DNA of 64,000 nt from Manduca sexta (GCF_014839805.1 NC_051134.1:10509170-10573169); one strand, 5' to 3'; counted from the first letter of the stretch, positions 1-12,476 are shown. Numbers and translations: made by a program. The notes: a model not told the origin generated them from the sequence alone.

Positions 1-180
1 TTTTTTTTGCATTTTATGAAGAGACGAGCTTGCCGTTCGTCCGATAATAAGCGATACGACCGCCCATAAACAGTAGAAACACCACCCAACACCTTGGATT
101 ACAAAGTATTTTTTAGTATTCCACTGCGCTCGCCATCCTGAGACATGAGATGTTAAGTCTTATTATGTTCAGTTCAATAT
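1..180 (-). repeat. Interspersed repeat (SINE3-type), reverse copy
   Basis: The minus strand carries the block that recurs at about 25670-26075: the segment around CTCATGTCTCAGGATGGCGAG, the 'aatccaaggtgttgggtgg' segment and the 'gggcggtcgtatcgctta' segment, in the same order. The copy runs into the left edge of the window and ends a short way before the acceptor of the 229-394 exon. It looks like a lepidopteran dispersed repeat of SINE size. The family name is my own label. Confidence 0.55.
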
Positions 181-228
181 GTCACGTTAACTATACACCG
201 AAGCTCTACATAATATCTTTAATTACAG

Positions 229-394
229 TCGCCCAGCCGGTTCTGAGCTACACGTGGCCACCTCGATCGAAGAGTCCGTGAAGAAGCCGCATCACATCGG
301 CGGCTACCAAGTGGCCCTGCCGGTCCTCACCGGCCTTGAAACCAAGTTCGGCATCTCGCTACCCAGGTTCTCATTCGCCAAGCCAGCGCAGTAA
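229..394 (+). CDS. Terminal coding exon of an unidentified gene (3' end only)
   Basis: A pyrimidine-rich tract and an AG acceptor at 227-228 lead into 55 open codons ending in TAA at 392-394. One base completes a codon begun in an exon left of the window. The 54 residues are of ordinary composition and finish in SLPRFSFAKPAQ, with a Gly-Gly-Tyr and a Leu-Pro-Val-Leu stretch before that. GC content is much higher than in the flanking DNA, as expected for a real exon. I do not recognise the family and see no motif that assigns a function. The gene converges on the minus-strand YOD1 gene. An AATAAA at 1362-1367 is one possible poly(A) signal, but it would imply a 3' UTR of about 1 kb. Confidence 0.6.
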
Positions 395-1721
395 ACTAGA
401 TATACGCGTGACTAGGACCCAAGAAGTGTTGGTAATTATCGATACAAGATGTTTGCATATAAAATCTGCTTAATCGATTTGCTGATATAATCGCTATAAA
501 AAGGTATTCAAGTACAAACGTCTCATAAAATATCGATATCGACTTGACCGGCCCTAGTTGCGCCAGTGTAGGTAGCACCGCATATCGACAATGAACGTCG
601 GATAAATCCTCGTATAAATTCGCATCGAATTAGCACTTTTCTATGGATGAATAGACGATCGACGTCTTGTACAGTATCAATTAAAAAGTTGTGCTCTGGA
701 GTGAGCTAGTTGATAGAATGCTAAATTCTCGCAGATTTGGTCATTGGTTTTATCTGCTAATTTGCAGACTCGAATCTTGAGTGCATTAGTGGGTCATTAA
801 GAGAATTGCCATTCGATATAACTAATATTTAATATTATAATATCGATAATTACTAAATCAGCACGAAATCGATCAAAACTACGAGAAAAAGCAGATTTGT
901 GAATTATAAAGTAAGTGTAAAGTGACAAATCATGGAAATTATAAAATATCTCTAGTCGATAAATGAAACTATGAACGGACCCTTGTAGAAATATAATAAT
1001 GTTCGAATGTTTTCGACGTAACACTATTGATTAAATCATGGATATATAAATGAAAAGATAAAAAAAAATAAAAAAAAAAACCTAGTCGGTTGGAAAGTTA
1101 ACAGCAAAGAAAAGATGTTTTTTTTTTCAATTGAAAATGTCACACTTGATAAAATTTATATTGAGTTAACTGGTTATTTATATTTAGTACATGATTTATA
1201 CACTTATGATTTGTAGACATTGATAGTCATTTTATATTTACTTGTTTTCCAAATCAAAAAATATTAATTGTTGATTATTATTTTTTACAAGTTTTATGAA
1301 AATTATTTTAATTTCGATGAGAATTTATCTTGATAGCAAATTATAATTTGTTTACAAATTAAATAAAGATTTCCTACTAACAAATCTATAAGATATAAGC
1401 TAATAGTGATGTGAAATTATCGATAGAATCATCGACGAATTCTGTAACTAGTTTAAAGAGTTTTATAATGTAAAATTGTACAGATAAAAATATATCATTG
1501 AGAAAACTAATCAGCAACAAGAAGATTATTAGAGATCAATAGTTAGGTAGAAAATAAATTATAAAAAGAAATATATTTAAAAATATGTACCTATATCTTT
1601 ACCTCCACGCTTGGATACGTCCAGTTTCGAAATTAATAGCTTGAATATAAATCTCACGCACGCAATCTTCCACAACATAAATAAAAACTATATTATTTAA
1701 CGCTGCCATAATATATGCTGG

Positions 1722-1991
1722 CTCCCTTATTTATAGACTTTTTTATCTAGCGACGGAGCATTGCTATGATAACAAGTCTGTTTCTCAGTGCTGACGGCAT
1801 GGCAGCCTTCTCAGTGCGTTGACATAAACCGTTGTGATTGGCTAATATTGAGATACAACTTGAATCTAGTTGGCTATCACAAAAACAAAGCTGAACAAAC
1901 AGCAAGCTGTCAGATAAACAAAGCTGAAAAACAGACTTGTTATCACAGCAATGCTCCGTCCTTCGATAAAAAACGTCTATGAATAAGGGAG
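1722..1991. mobile_element. Foldback MITE with ~70-bp terminal inverted repeats
   Basis: The left end begins CTCCCTTATT and the right end finishes AATAAGGGAG. Inward, the arm starting GACGGAGCATTGCTATGATA (1752 onward) matches the reverse complement of the right arm (to about 1961) with two mismatches over 37 bases, and the outer parts match with small gaps. The loop of roughly 130 bases has no coding capacity, so the element is non-autonomous. I could not define a target-site duplication, so the superfamily is open. Confidence 0.75.
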
Positions 1992-3663
1992 TGAAACTAT
2001 ACTACATTTATTGATAAAAATTCTAGCCCCAATATAATCTATATTTTAATACAGCGCTTGATTAAAAGTATTGAACTTGTTTAATGAATCATAAACCGGC
2101 AACTTTATATGTCACTTTTATTCAGTGACGTCGGAAAATTATGCCGTTTTTTAAAAAAGATTCTATATCATATATTCAGGAGCATATCATACTATGAATA
2201 TAAAAAAATATTAATAAATCTGCAGTAGAGATTAATATCATTCATATGGAGCTGTGTTAATAAGCATGAGATGTTTAACTGCCAAAGCATTGTGTTTATC
2301 TGATGTATGCAATTAAAAAAGTAATTGTCATTTAGTTATAAGAACTGAAAAGCAATTATATTTTCGTTTTGTAGCAATATGCCTGTTTCGATGCAATATA
2401 TTAGTTGCTCACGCAAATTATACAAGACATGTGTACAAACGTATTTAAATTTTGATATAGTGTATTATGCCGTGTGGGTCACAAAGGACCTTTTGTACCT
2501 ATATGCTTTTCACTACTTCAAAATACTTTTAACGAATTTTAAGCTCTGCACTATAATACACTATTTCGAATATTGTACAGCAATTAATAGCTTGGGTCAA
2601 TTTGGACCCACACGGAGTCAATTGAGTCACGAAATGCGGATTATAATTTTTTTTTTTGTGATTGACACGAAATATTTTGTGTATTCATGTCCAGCGTATG
2701 AGTGAATTAGTGTATTACATTTTTGTGTATTATGCAGTAAAAAGGCTCGATAAGTATAATCGAATGTTATCAGTAAATTTTTATGCCCGCGCAAAAAATT
2801 ATAGGAATTATAAAAGACAGAGCTGTATGCTTTTTTTTCACAATGACAACCTTTTAAATTGACGACACAAAATCAAATTTCCACATAAAAAAAAAATCAT
2901 ATGCCCACAAAATATGATTAACTAATTTATTCTTTTAACTTCTGAAAATGGCGCGCTACCTTCATTCTCATTCTAGAACTGCACTATTACTAGTATTTTA
3001 TGCCCAAACTCTTGCATAAAGACAAATCGTCACTGTTTTGTTTAGGGAAATTAGTGACGTTGTTTAGTTGATTTGTGGTTGTAATAAAAGAACCTGAGTG
3101 ATTTTTGAACTAGTTATGGCATTTTTGATGGACAAAAGAAAGAAATCAACAGTTAGACTCAGCATACAATCGTAGCATTTTATCGATTACAAAGAATATC
3201 GATATCAAATCGATGACCCGTAAAAATGTTTCTATCAAAAATGCCATTGGACTGTAACTTATACGAAATTTGTGATAAAATCTCAAATAGAGCCAACTTG
3301 TGCACAATCGCTTCAGTGAAGTTGTGTGACAACGCAGTGATACATCAAGTTGTACTAAGTAAGAGAACCGACGTGAATATTTATTGATATTGTACATTTT
3401 TTGTGTTAAAAATAAATCGAATAAAACATACTGTGTTTTTGTAGCCCTGTTTGAAATGTTCTTCTATGTGTAATCTACTTCTTGGTTTAGCAGTATACTT
3501 CAGCCCGAGTCGACGAGGTTTCTGGGTTCGATATAGTGAGTAGTAAAAAGATTTTCATTGAAATTGACCATTGTAATAGGAAATGTATGTAGGTGCATAC
3601 ATTTTTTTTGTCCCACATAAAAAAAAAACTGATTTTTTCTCTGAGAAGGTAAGTTTTTTAGCA

Positions 3664-3900
3664 TATGGGTCTAATACTGTACGACGGCAGCGTATGAGCT
3701 GTATGAGGTCTTGGTTGCAATACCAGGTCGGGAAAAGTGATAAAGGATTTACTCTATTCAGTACAAGCCCGGAGTCTGTAATTTGTGGCCGATATGGCGA
3801 CAGGCTTGCCCTCTATCACGTCATGGGACGAAATACAAACGGCGGACATTGGGTGCACCTGTTGCTTCTCTGCTTGAAGCAACGTCCCTTCGGGGGATAA
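3664..3900 (+). repeat. tRNA-derived SINE copy (SINE2 type), diverged
   Basis: The copy has a tRNA-like head with a degraded B box ('gaggtcttggttgcaatacc'), then the tail region 'gcccggagtctgtaatttg', 'ggccgatatggcgacaggct' and 'cgtcatgggacg', ending near 'cccttcgggggataaaa'. The same order recurs at 24548-24800 and 38300-38607. The 105-residue open frame covering it is a by-product of the repeat. Confidence 0.6.
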
Positions 3901-5360
3901 AAATAGATTGACCTGTCATTTTGCAACTCGACAGTTTCTATTTGACATAATTTCAACAAAGAAAGAAAATTAAAGATTTATTAGAAATACCAAACAAAAT
4001 ATTTAACTAGTATTTATTCTCCATTTATCAACGTGGACCGCTTAGGTAATGAAAAAATAATATATGTAACAAATGATATACGATTCAGCATAGCGTATTT
4101 CAATAGAATTTATAGACTGTAAACAAATATTCAATATTTCACATTGAGCTTTCTTATAGTGTTTCAATCAGTTTGTCCTTTCACATACTTAAATTTTTCC
4201 TTAAAATCATATTGCATATGGTCTACATTGTAATATTGAAATACGGTAGATATAAATGTAATATGTCTGTGTCAATAAACACCAAACAAAACAGCAATAC
4301 GAGAGAGCAAGATACATTTTTGGAAACCAATTCATTTATTTAGGAGTTTTTGTGACAATTTTATTAGCTTAGAATAATTCATGGCATATATAACATTTGT
4401 ATCTGCATTTTCTATGCTTGTTTACATAGTTTTTTATAGTAGTTATATTACATGGACCTAAAAATATACAAAATAAATAGTACTCAAACCAAGCGTTACT
4501 AACAAAGTTAAGTTGTTAATAAATGTGATTTTGCTAAATAAGTAGGTCATTTTTCACAATATCAACAAAATACTCTTTTGCATTTTATCGATAAGTTAAG
4601 ATAAAACCGATCGATAAGTTAAAAAAAAATAATATAAGACAAAACCCCATCCCTAGACATGTTATCGTTTCTTTTGAGTGTATAAATTGTCTTTAATTAG
4701 TAGTTTCATTTAGTTAATTGCGAAAAATGTCAAGGCGGTTTTGTCAGAACATCAGGAAACAAAAAAAAAATATTACCAAAAAACGAATATGTAAACATAA
4801 ATAAAAATGTTTAAATATTAGCAATTTCCCACTAGTTAGGGTCTAAAATTGCACTGTTATAATTAGGCACAGCTAACCAAAGTGGTCTAAGTGCAATTTC
4901 TAAAAAAATACTTTTGTATCAAATCTAGCTGCCCATAGCAACAATAAATAAAATAATTAAATATGATGATAATGATAGGTCATGGGGTTCTTCTTGCCTC
5001 ATTGTATACTAGGATATAAGAAATTCCGAAACAAATCAAACAATTTGATTTAAAGAATATTTTTAATAAAAAACATATCTCAACACTCCAATATATTGTC
5101 AGTGACCTAACTCTGCATACAAGCCTTTGAATAATGTGAAAAATGACCTGAACGTGAAAAAAATACGTTAAAAATCCTAAAAAATTAAACTAGAGTTAAT
5201 AAACTAGTCGTGTCCACTTGTAAATATTACTATCAACAATGTAATAGTTGGTAATTGACCATAACATTACCTATTTATATTAAGTCAGTACAAATATAAT
5301 CTTGGTCGCGGGTCACACTGACTGATTTGTCGCGACTAGTGAAAAAAAATAAGTCTTGTA

Positions 5361-5525
5361 CAGTCAGCCGCATAAATATCTAAACAAATTTAAAACTACA
5401 AATCAATTAGTGAGCCATAAAGTAGATAGCTCTTACTTTATTTTTGTGAAAAAAAAAATGTAAACAGAAAAGGGTACAGGCGATTTGAAGTTTTTAATTT
5501 GTTCAGCTATTTATGTAAGTAACTG
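5361..5525. mobile_element. Mariner-type MITE flanked by TA
   Basis: The element starts CAGTCAGCCGCATAAATATC and ends in the approximate inverted repeat GCTATTTATGTAAGTAACTG, and both ends abut TA (5359-5360 and 5526-5527). The inverted match covers about 32 bases with several mismatches. A TA duplication and a CAGT start are typical of Tc1/mariner elements. Fragments of the same sequence ('acaggcgatttgaagttttg') occur near 48225-48290 and, reversed, at 56099-56168. Confidence 0.6.
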
Positions 5526-6510
5526 TACACCAGCCCCGATTAAAGCAGTCTATGTGACCTACACTTAACACCCTTCACAATAAAGGCATGAGAATTCTAT
5601 TTTATTATTAATGCACCTTCGGATTTTAGAAGTAAGGCAATACGTGGATATTTGCAAAATATACGGGAAAATTTGAGCGCCATGTCGACGAGGATCAGTA
5701 TTTGAGTGTGTCGTTAACTTTTCAAGATTCGGATCAACGACTTAAAGACCTTAATTATTAATGAACAATGGTGAAGCAGATAAGCAAGCTTCTATAGCAA
5801 ATGTTATTGCTCATATAAATTTAGGTCATAAGAACCTATCTGACAGTGATTCTAAATATGAAGAAATACTTAAAAAAATCATCATCAACCGCACGATGTC
5901 CACTGCTGATGATAATGATGATGTTTAATTAAAAGAATACTAAAAGAAAATAATTACGCAATTTTGTTGAATGAAAAATATGTCAACACAATATACAATT
6001 ATTTTATAATGTAACACTAAAGTGACATGGACGGCAAAATTAAATACGAATCCAAAAGCTGGCAAAATCTAGATATAACACTTTGTCAGTCTGGTTCTCA
6101 TGACCTTAACTTATATTTACACCTTAATCAACTTAGTTTCTATTCGCTTTATGATCCCTTCAATTAAACAATTTTGCCGTGCCTTAATAAAAAAAAATGC
6201 CCTAAGTAGGTAGTTAGTTATGGTTGCAGTGAAAATACTTTATCGAAATCTCATAATTTTAATAGACAAATTATAGAAATGAATATATTCCTATTTCAAT
6301 AATCTCTTACTGCATTTTGATGAGTATTTCTATATTTAGATGTATATTTTAGGAACAAGTTTTCATTAACTATTCAGACACAACCACATCCTACTTACGG
6401 CTTTGACAAACTAGCTTATAAATAACTGATGAACCAAACACTGAGCATAAGGACACGACTTTTAAAAATAAAACATACAATAATGAACCTAATTGGGGTG
6501 TAAATATTCG

Positions 6511-6720
6511 CTAAACTTCCCCGAAACTCGTGTGGTGAGTCTCTTTCGCGTGTTTCTGCGCCTCCACTTGTCCGGTTAGGAACTTGTCGCACACCATACA
6601 TTTTAACGTGAACTTATTGAGGTCCGTGAACTGTCTGGATGACTTCGCCTCGTGGGCCAACTGTTCAGCCTCGAGGAAAACCTCCATGTCCTCCGAGGGG
6701 AATATAGTTTGTATACCACC
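6511..6720 (-). CDS. YOD1: YOD1 exon 4 (C2H2 zinc finger, stop)
   Basis: It encodes residues 245-313 and the TAG stop (6511-6513). The start [11 protein letters not shown] is followed by an alpha-helical segment and the finger CMVCDKF...HAKETHH, which is typical of the YOD1 C-terminus. The acceptor CAG is at 6721-6723. Confidence 0.92.
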   Translation of the reverse strand, partial: GGIQTIFPSEDMEVFLEAEQLAHEAKSSRQFTDLNKFTLKCMVCDKFLTGQVEAQKHAKETHHTSFGEV

Positions 6721-9700
6721 CTGAAAAAAAGAATATTAAATGTAATATGAACAAAAACAATTGGTTTGGCAACTAATAAAGAGTATTTTTTTTTAATGTG
6801 TGTTTTTTCCTTAGATTAATATTAAAGTTTATAAGAATGACACAAAGACAGGAACTTAGTTGTCAACAAAATATTTTTTTATAGGTGCGTTATTATGCTT
6901 AGCGTTTTATTGATATTTAGTTTGTTCCAAATGTACTTATTAATTTTACATGTATGTTTCAAGTAATTTATTTAAATGATTTTTTTAAGAAGATAAGTAC
7001 ATACTTATACGTGCAGATGACCTTGACATTTAATAAATTACTAGCTGACTCGACAAACGTTGTCCCGTCCTACCTATGAATTTGCAGCGCGCATTCTGTC
7101 AATCGCTGACAGTTATTTCAAACAATTGACAGTTATATAAAATTAATATTTTCATTGAGTTTTCTTAAATTTTCTAATTTTCCGCGCAATATTTTGTTGT
7201 TTTTCTTTCATAAGAACCTTCTACTTACAATAACAAACACAACAAAAAAAATTTTGTAAAATCGGTCAAGACAAGGGAAATAGGGATTAAATTTTATATA
7301 TATGATTAAACCCATTTTTTGTGTTTTGCCATCTTTTTGTTTTGATAGAAGTAGATACTATGTAATGCTGCATTTCTTTTTATATGCTTGAGCAAATATA
7401 TTAAATATAATAGGGAAATACTTAATATGAATATTTAGTAAAATCATTAACAATTTAGTGCACAAGAATATGCAAAGACATGGTGTGATACAAGTTTCTT
7501 TGTAACAAACATTTCCTTTCCTTACTAAACTGTAAACATTAGTTTTTATGACACATAATACTTACATCAGACTGCTCCAAATACAAAGGGTCATAATGGA
7601 CCCCGTCAAATAAAAGGAACACCCTTTGTCCATAGTTTTTGTCTTCACCAAATCTGTTTATGATTGCATTTGAGGTATCCACTACATCCATCTCTAAACC
7701 ATAAAATCTTGACAATATTGCTACCTGAAAATAAAATACAAAGTTCTTTTTCTTTTTTTTTTTTTAATGTCTCTTATCTACACAATAAACCTTATAAAAA
7801 TACAATAAACAAACTATATTACAACTGTAAAAGTATTAATAATAAAAAATAATGTATTCCTTCATTTAAATAACTGTACCCTTTCGTTTATTTAACATTT
7901 TGATGCACTTTTTTCCCTTGACATCAATACATTATGTTCATAACTTTGGCTTGACATGTGACAAAACTGATAAAGTATCATAAATATTACATGAGTTGTC
8001 TGTATAATAAATATGTTTACATCTCTGAATATAGGTCATACAAATATCAAAGAAATATAATAAACAGATATGACAAAGTTAAGAAGATAAATACCAAAAT
8101 ATCAATTTTATTATAGTCCAATGAGATTATGTATAAAAATACAAGTGCTGTATTTTATACTACACACTGCTTGAACATAGGCTTTCTCTATTGTCAGGAG
8201 TTTGGGAGTTCATCATGCTGGTCCAGTGCAAATTGGCAAACTTCACATATTTGAAATTCTTATGGTGAATATTTTGTTATATTGGTAAATAATTGATAAT
8301 ACAATTGTGGGATTTGTTGTTAACAAACAATGTTAACTTAGACCTAATTATTTAAAAATTTGATGTAATTTATAATAATTAAAATATACATCTATATATT
8401 TAGCACAAATTTATTCATGTCCCATATAAGTGATTGTAAATTCTCATCTATACTAGTATATAAAGCTGAAGAGTTTGTTTTGTTTTGTTTTAATGTCCAT
8501 ACCTCAGGAAGTACTAAACCAATATCGATTTATATCCCTGATAGGAAACTACATTATTCCTGAGTGCTATAGCTTACTTTTTATCCTGGAAAAGTATTTA
8601 AAAGTATATTGGCAAAACTTATTCACGCGGCTGAGTCGCAAGCACATGCTAGTGAGAAGCAAAGTTCTTTAACCACATAACACAAACAAATAGAATCGTT
8701 GTTTCAATTATGCACTATTAATATTAATTAACTAGTAAAGTTTATTAAATATTATCTATAACTTTGATAGCAAATTCAATTTCATAACAAACATATAGAT
8801 TTCAATGAGAATCTCAGGTTGAAATTTGATAATTCTCATTCTCTTTGTTTTATAAAATTTTTACCCTGATCTAATGTTTTTGCTAATTAATTGTCGAAAT
8901 TACTGATAAACAATGGAAGCAATAATAAAAAGAACAAACTAATACCTCTATTGCACCACCCCAAGAGCTTGGCTGCTGTATCCAATTACAATACTCTGAA
9001 TTAGGTTTGCCGAGCATGGCTTCGTTGTATGTTTCTGGGTCTCCCGCGACTTCTACAGCTATAATTTGTCTCATCAGTGAGTGTACTGATGTGTCCACAT
9101 TGCCGTTTAATACAAAACCTGAAAATGTACATTATAATGATGTTTTAATTTTTATTGATTTATGTAATTAATATTTAATTAGCAACATGATGCAAGTATA
9201 TGTTGTGATAGATTAGTTAACTCTAAAAACCTAGTCAAAGTCTAGACTGAAAATAAAAATGTATTGCATGTATATCAACTATTAGCTCTGACAAATACAC
9301 CACAGTTAAAGCCAAAAGATTTAATGTCTGTTGAAAACCACATATCAAACCACTGCAGCCACTAACTGCATTTCATATACCTGTATATACATTATACACC
9401 TCAGTAATTAAAGTTTTATTATTTACATACTACAATATTTTTTAAATGAGGCAAGAATGCCGAGATTTAGAGCAAATGTCTCACATTTTGTGCAATCAGC
9501 ACTTCAGAATATTGACAAATATTGATTACTAATTCACATTACAAATTAAAGTTAATAAACTGTGCATATATTTTTCCTATAACAAACAACTGATAAATAG
9601 AATAGAACTTAGATACAATAAAGGTGAAAAAAGTCATTGCAGTAACAATGACACTAACAACTCACCTATACTAGTAAACAAACAAGAATTATCAGATGGT

Positions 9701-10065
9701 ACAACTTTCTTCATAAGGATGCCTGGTCGACATGGGCCTATTGTCTCGTGCGAGGCAACACCGTTCTCCACAGGCTTCGGATCAGGGTTCGTGACGGCCG
9801 CCGGCGCTGGCTGCGGCGCTGATGCCTTCTCCTCCACGATCAAAGTCTCACCAGTTTTCAACCCAACCTCACTCAACGTTTTATGGTCATTACTTATATC
9901 CAACGCCTTCGGAGGAAAGCCACAAAGCACACACACTCTCTCCACGCTAACGTCTGATATACTCGATAAAAACATTTTTAATTCACCCACAGTACTTTCA
10001 GAGGTCAAATCTTTTAAAACTTGTTGACCATTTTTACTTTTCACTTTAAACGCTAACGCAGACAT
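6511..10065 (-). CDS. YOD1: YOD1/OTU1 ubiquitin thioesterase, complete four-exon gene
   Basis: The coding exons are 9666-10065, 8946-9118, 7566-7724 and 6511-6720 (join on the minus strand; 942 nt, 313 residues). All junctions are GT/AG and in frame. Residues 1-75 form the UBX-like N-terminal domain that in this family binds p97/VCP. The OTU domain starts near residue 115 with the catalytic motif SDNSCLF (Cys128) and carries the His in FDGVHYDPL (His234). A C-terminal C2H2 finger uses Cys285, Cys288, His301 and His306. These features and this order are those of YOD1/OTU1, a deubiquitinase in p97-dependent ER-associated degradation. The length is slightly under the ~348 residues of the human protein, mainly because the linker after residue 80 is Ala/Pro-rich and short. 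The start is the first Met of the open frame and directly begins the UBX-like domain. Confidence 0.95.
6721..7565 (-). other. YOD1 intron 3
   Basis: This 845-bp AT-rich intron carries a Helitron-like insertion at 7041-7305. Nothing else recognisable is seen in it. Confidence 0.85.
7041..7305 (-). mobile_element. Non-autonomous Helitron in YOD1 intron 3
   Basis: Read on the minus strand it begins TC right after an A and ends ...GTCGAGTCAGCTAG followed by T, which fits the 5'-TC / CTAG-3' and A|T insertion rule of Helitrons. It is clearly homologous along its length to 30022-30315, sharing 'aatttgcagcgcgcatt' and 'tcaatcgctgacagttattt'. It has no coding capacity. Confidence 0.7.
7566..7724 (-). 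CDS. YOD1: YOD1 exon 3 (OTU domain with catalytic His)
   Basis: It encodes residues 192-244, from [17 protein letters not shown] to [15 protein letters not shown], with the catalytic His234. It is in phase 0 at both ends, with acceptor CAG at 7725-7727 and donor GTAAG at 7561-7565. Confidence 0.93.
7725..8945 (-). other. YOD1 intron 2
   Basis: This AT-rich intron of 1221 bp carries a small Helitron at 8447-8652. I see nothing else in it. Confidence 0.85.
8447..8652 (+). mobile_element. Small Helitron copy (tatactag-ataaagctg family)
   Basis: The start TCTATACTAGTATATAAAGC follows an A, and the end (a short GC hairpin, then ACATGCTAG) precedes a T. The internal 'ctgaagagtttgtttt' and 'cctcaggaagtacta' match the larger copy at 28525-29664. 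It is non-coding. Confidence 0.75.
8946..9118 (-). CDS. YOD1: YOD1 exon 2 (OTU domain)
   Basis: It encodes residues 134-191 ([13 protein letters not shown] to PSSWGGAIE). The acceptor CAG is at 9119-9121 and the donor GTATT at 8941-8945. The WGG-IE segment is a conserved OTU-domain stretch ahead of the substrate-binding loop. Confidence 0.93.
9119..9665 (-). other. YOD1 intron 1
   Basis: This 547-bp AT-rich intron has consensus splice ends. I see no repeat or RNA gene in it. Confidence 0.85.
9666..10065 (-). CDS. YOD1: YOD1 exon 1 (UBX-like domain, OTU start)
   Basis: It encodes residues 1-133 plus one base of codon 134. It begins [15 protein letters not shown] and ends inside the OTU domain after the catalytic Cys128 ([10 protein letters not shown]). 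The donor GTGAG is read on the minus strand at 9661-9665. A shadow open frame lies on the opposite strand at 9719-10027. Confidence 0.95.
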
Positions 10066-10795
10066 TTTTTTTATAGTTTTTTGCTAGGTATTGCACAATT
10101 TTTGTGATGCTTATTATTTAGGTCAGAAGACGCAAGAATTGAAATGAAACAAATAAATTATGTGCGCTTGACTTTTTCTTTTTGAAATGACAAAACAATT
10201 AAGTGACGTTTACTGTCATGTCATTGTTGTTGACATTTTAATTGTTGCCAATTAAAAAGAAAATTTGTTTGAAGAATTAACAAAGAATAACGTTCCATAC
10301 AACCGTACAAGTTGCGTAGGTACCTATGCCGTTTAGTAAGATCTGGAATAGACTTTCCTTTTAAACCAATAATAAATTCCACAAGAATAAAAGCCTTACT
10401 AATAATAAAAATTAACAGAACTGACTCTTGTCTAAAAATAAACTAGATCTACATTACGAGTTTATTTCAAGTTTGCCATTATTAAATTTGGCGGTAGATT
10501 TAAAACTTCAATTGGTTTAATGAAATCCCTCGGAACCTTAGATAAAAGAAAGTATCTCACAACTCACATGGAAATGTATGTACTGAGTCCATCGGCAGAC
10601 CAACATAACAAACAAAAAAATGTTGCCTCACCATACGTGTCATAACTCTATACTAGATACAGGATTATTGCCCTAACAATCAAAATTTATATTCGTAACA
10701 ACTTGTATTATGTTATTCATATACAATCATTTCTTTAACGTAGTGATTACTGATTACATTCTTAGTAGTTTTATGGATACCGGCCGCTTTTGACA

Positions 10796-10870
10796 GGTTC
10801 GCCTAGAAATCTTTAGAGGAAGCTTATGTTCATCAGGGGACTTCATGTGGCTGATGATGTTGATGATTAT
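10796..10870 (+). repeat. 3'-end remnant of an RTE-like LINE
   Basis: 'gaaatctttagaggaagc...ggctgatgatgttgatga' is a diverged copy of the coding end (Trp-Lys-Ser-Leu-Glu-Glu-Ala...) and GAT-rich tail seen in the reverse copy at 40841-40990 and again at 31360-31430 and 51826-51895. Confidence 0.5.
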
Positions 10871-12476
10871 AGGTAGATGTTAAGCACACTTAAACATATA
10901 AAATGTGTGCTGTATAGAGCATTTGCTCTTTTATCTTTTATTGATCATACAATGCGCAACTTTTATAAGTATATTTACTTAATAAAAGTTTGTTGTGGAC
11001 AAAAGCTGATACAGGCAAGTTATACATTTATATCGGAACCTAAACGACTAGTTGCCAGACTTCAAGACACGTTGAACTTATTCTGCGTAAAACGGACCGT
11101 CAATAACTAATAAAAAAGGCTTGTGCAAATTTCTAACCATCATTTCTCTAATGAAATCTAGATGGTTTTTAGTTTGAATAACTTCGTGAATCACTCTAGG
11201 TAAGGTTTCTTTGGCAAGGATTTGTGACTGGTGTAGGTAATCTAAGATAATGTTTAGAGTCGTCTTCTAAATGTTCAGCAACTGCACAGTTAGTAGAGCT
11301 TCGAAGTAGTAGTAGTATAAATGCTGTAGTCTTGAAAACGACGGGAATAAAAACTAAAAAACCGCGGTTAAATCCGAAATCTCGTTTTATTTCGATGTCT
11401 AAATTAATATGAAAAATCAAAAAACCATAGATAGTTAAACAAATGCATAGGTTTATAACGGTTTTGCACTAGATTGAAACGTCTCTAGCATTAAGTACAT
11501 ATTATTTAACACGCTAGGCTTGGGTCCCGCGCTGGCGTTGCCCGCTTGGAACACATCATGTGTGTGCCTGGGCCGCAGTCAAAGTATTAATGATAGGTAT
11601 TAGGTACTTATAAAATCAAACAAGACTGATTTTTCATTGGATTTTAATAAAAATAACATTCCTAAGTATAAATATTTAAGTTACAAAACACTAGCTTATT
11701 ATACACTATGGCGTTAATAGTAACTAAGTATCCGTTTGGCACGTATCTAATTATATACGAACATTTTGAGTATTATGCGACTTAGTTTGAGTATTGACTA
11801 TTGGCGCCTAATCATTCTTAAGGCGGAAGGTCGAGCCCTTAGGTCTTGTTATGATTTCCTTGACAGTGTTTCGAGGTGCTTTGAGTTTCCTCCCTTTTCA
11901 AAGAAATAAGCAAAGTATTTAAAATCCAGTTTTAAAGATTTATTAAGTACAAATGCATAAAGACTTTTTTAGTAAATGTTGTACCTATTTGATGTAAGGA
12001 ATGTTTCCTTTGCTTAAAGAAAAACGAATTATTTAATTTCGGTATAGTAGGCAAGTAATTGTATTAATTCACTGAGTATTCTTACATCTAATATACAATG
12101 TACTGGAGTATTGAATTTCTGATATGGAATTGAACACCTAACATTAAGAATGAGCTATACTTCACAGTAATCTTAAACTTACATATTGTCTCAGTATTAT
12201 TTAATAACTTGTGCTATATTTAATATAACTCCTATTACAAACAAATTTGAGTATGTGTGCGTTTTATTAAAAGAAACACCTAAGTATTTGATTTGATTCT
12301 GACTATTCTGATCTTTTCATTTATAACACAATAATTATTCTTAATTATTATGATTCTCTTTGGTTAAAACAGGCGAATATAAAAAATGTTTATGTGAAAC
12401 TTATACGTTTCGCTACGTGAGTTTCTTTGGTAACCACACTTTAAGTAATAAATCTAAGCTAGACTAGGAATATTCA

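Larger units (their letters stand above)
395..6510. other. Intergenic region between convergent genes
   Basis: This AT-rich stretch holds the 3' UTR of the left-hand gene and the 3' flank of YOD1. Within it I can place a long-TIR MITE (1722-1991), a tRNA-derived SINE copy (3664-3900) and a mariner-type MITE (5361-5525). Open frames at 797-1024, 2379-2705, 2662-2862 and 3146-3397 have low-complexity composition and no splice context, so I treat them as chance. A 55-residue open frame at 5761-5928 is discussed under findings. No other gene is visible. Confidence 0.6.

Noticed and set aside
3583..3900. 105-residue open frame
   Set aside because: It lies across a SINE2 copy; its composition follows the repeat.
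9719..10027. 102-residue plus-strand open frame
   Set aside because: Shadow of YOD1 exon 1, which has clear UBX-like and OTU motifs on the minus strand.
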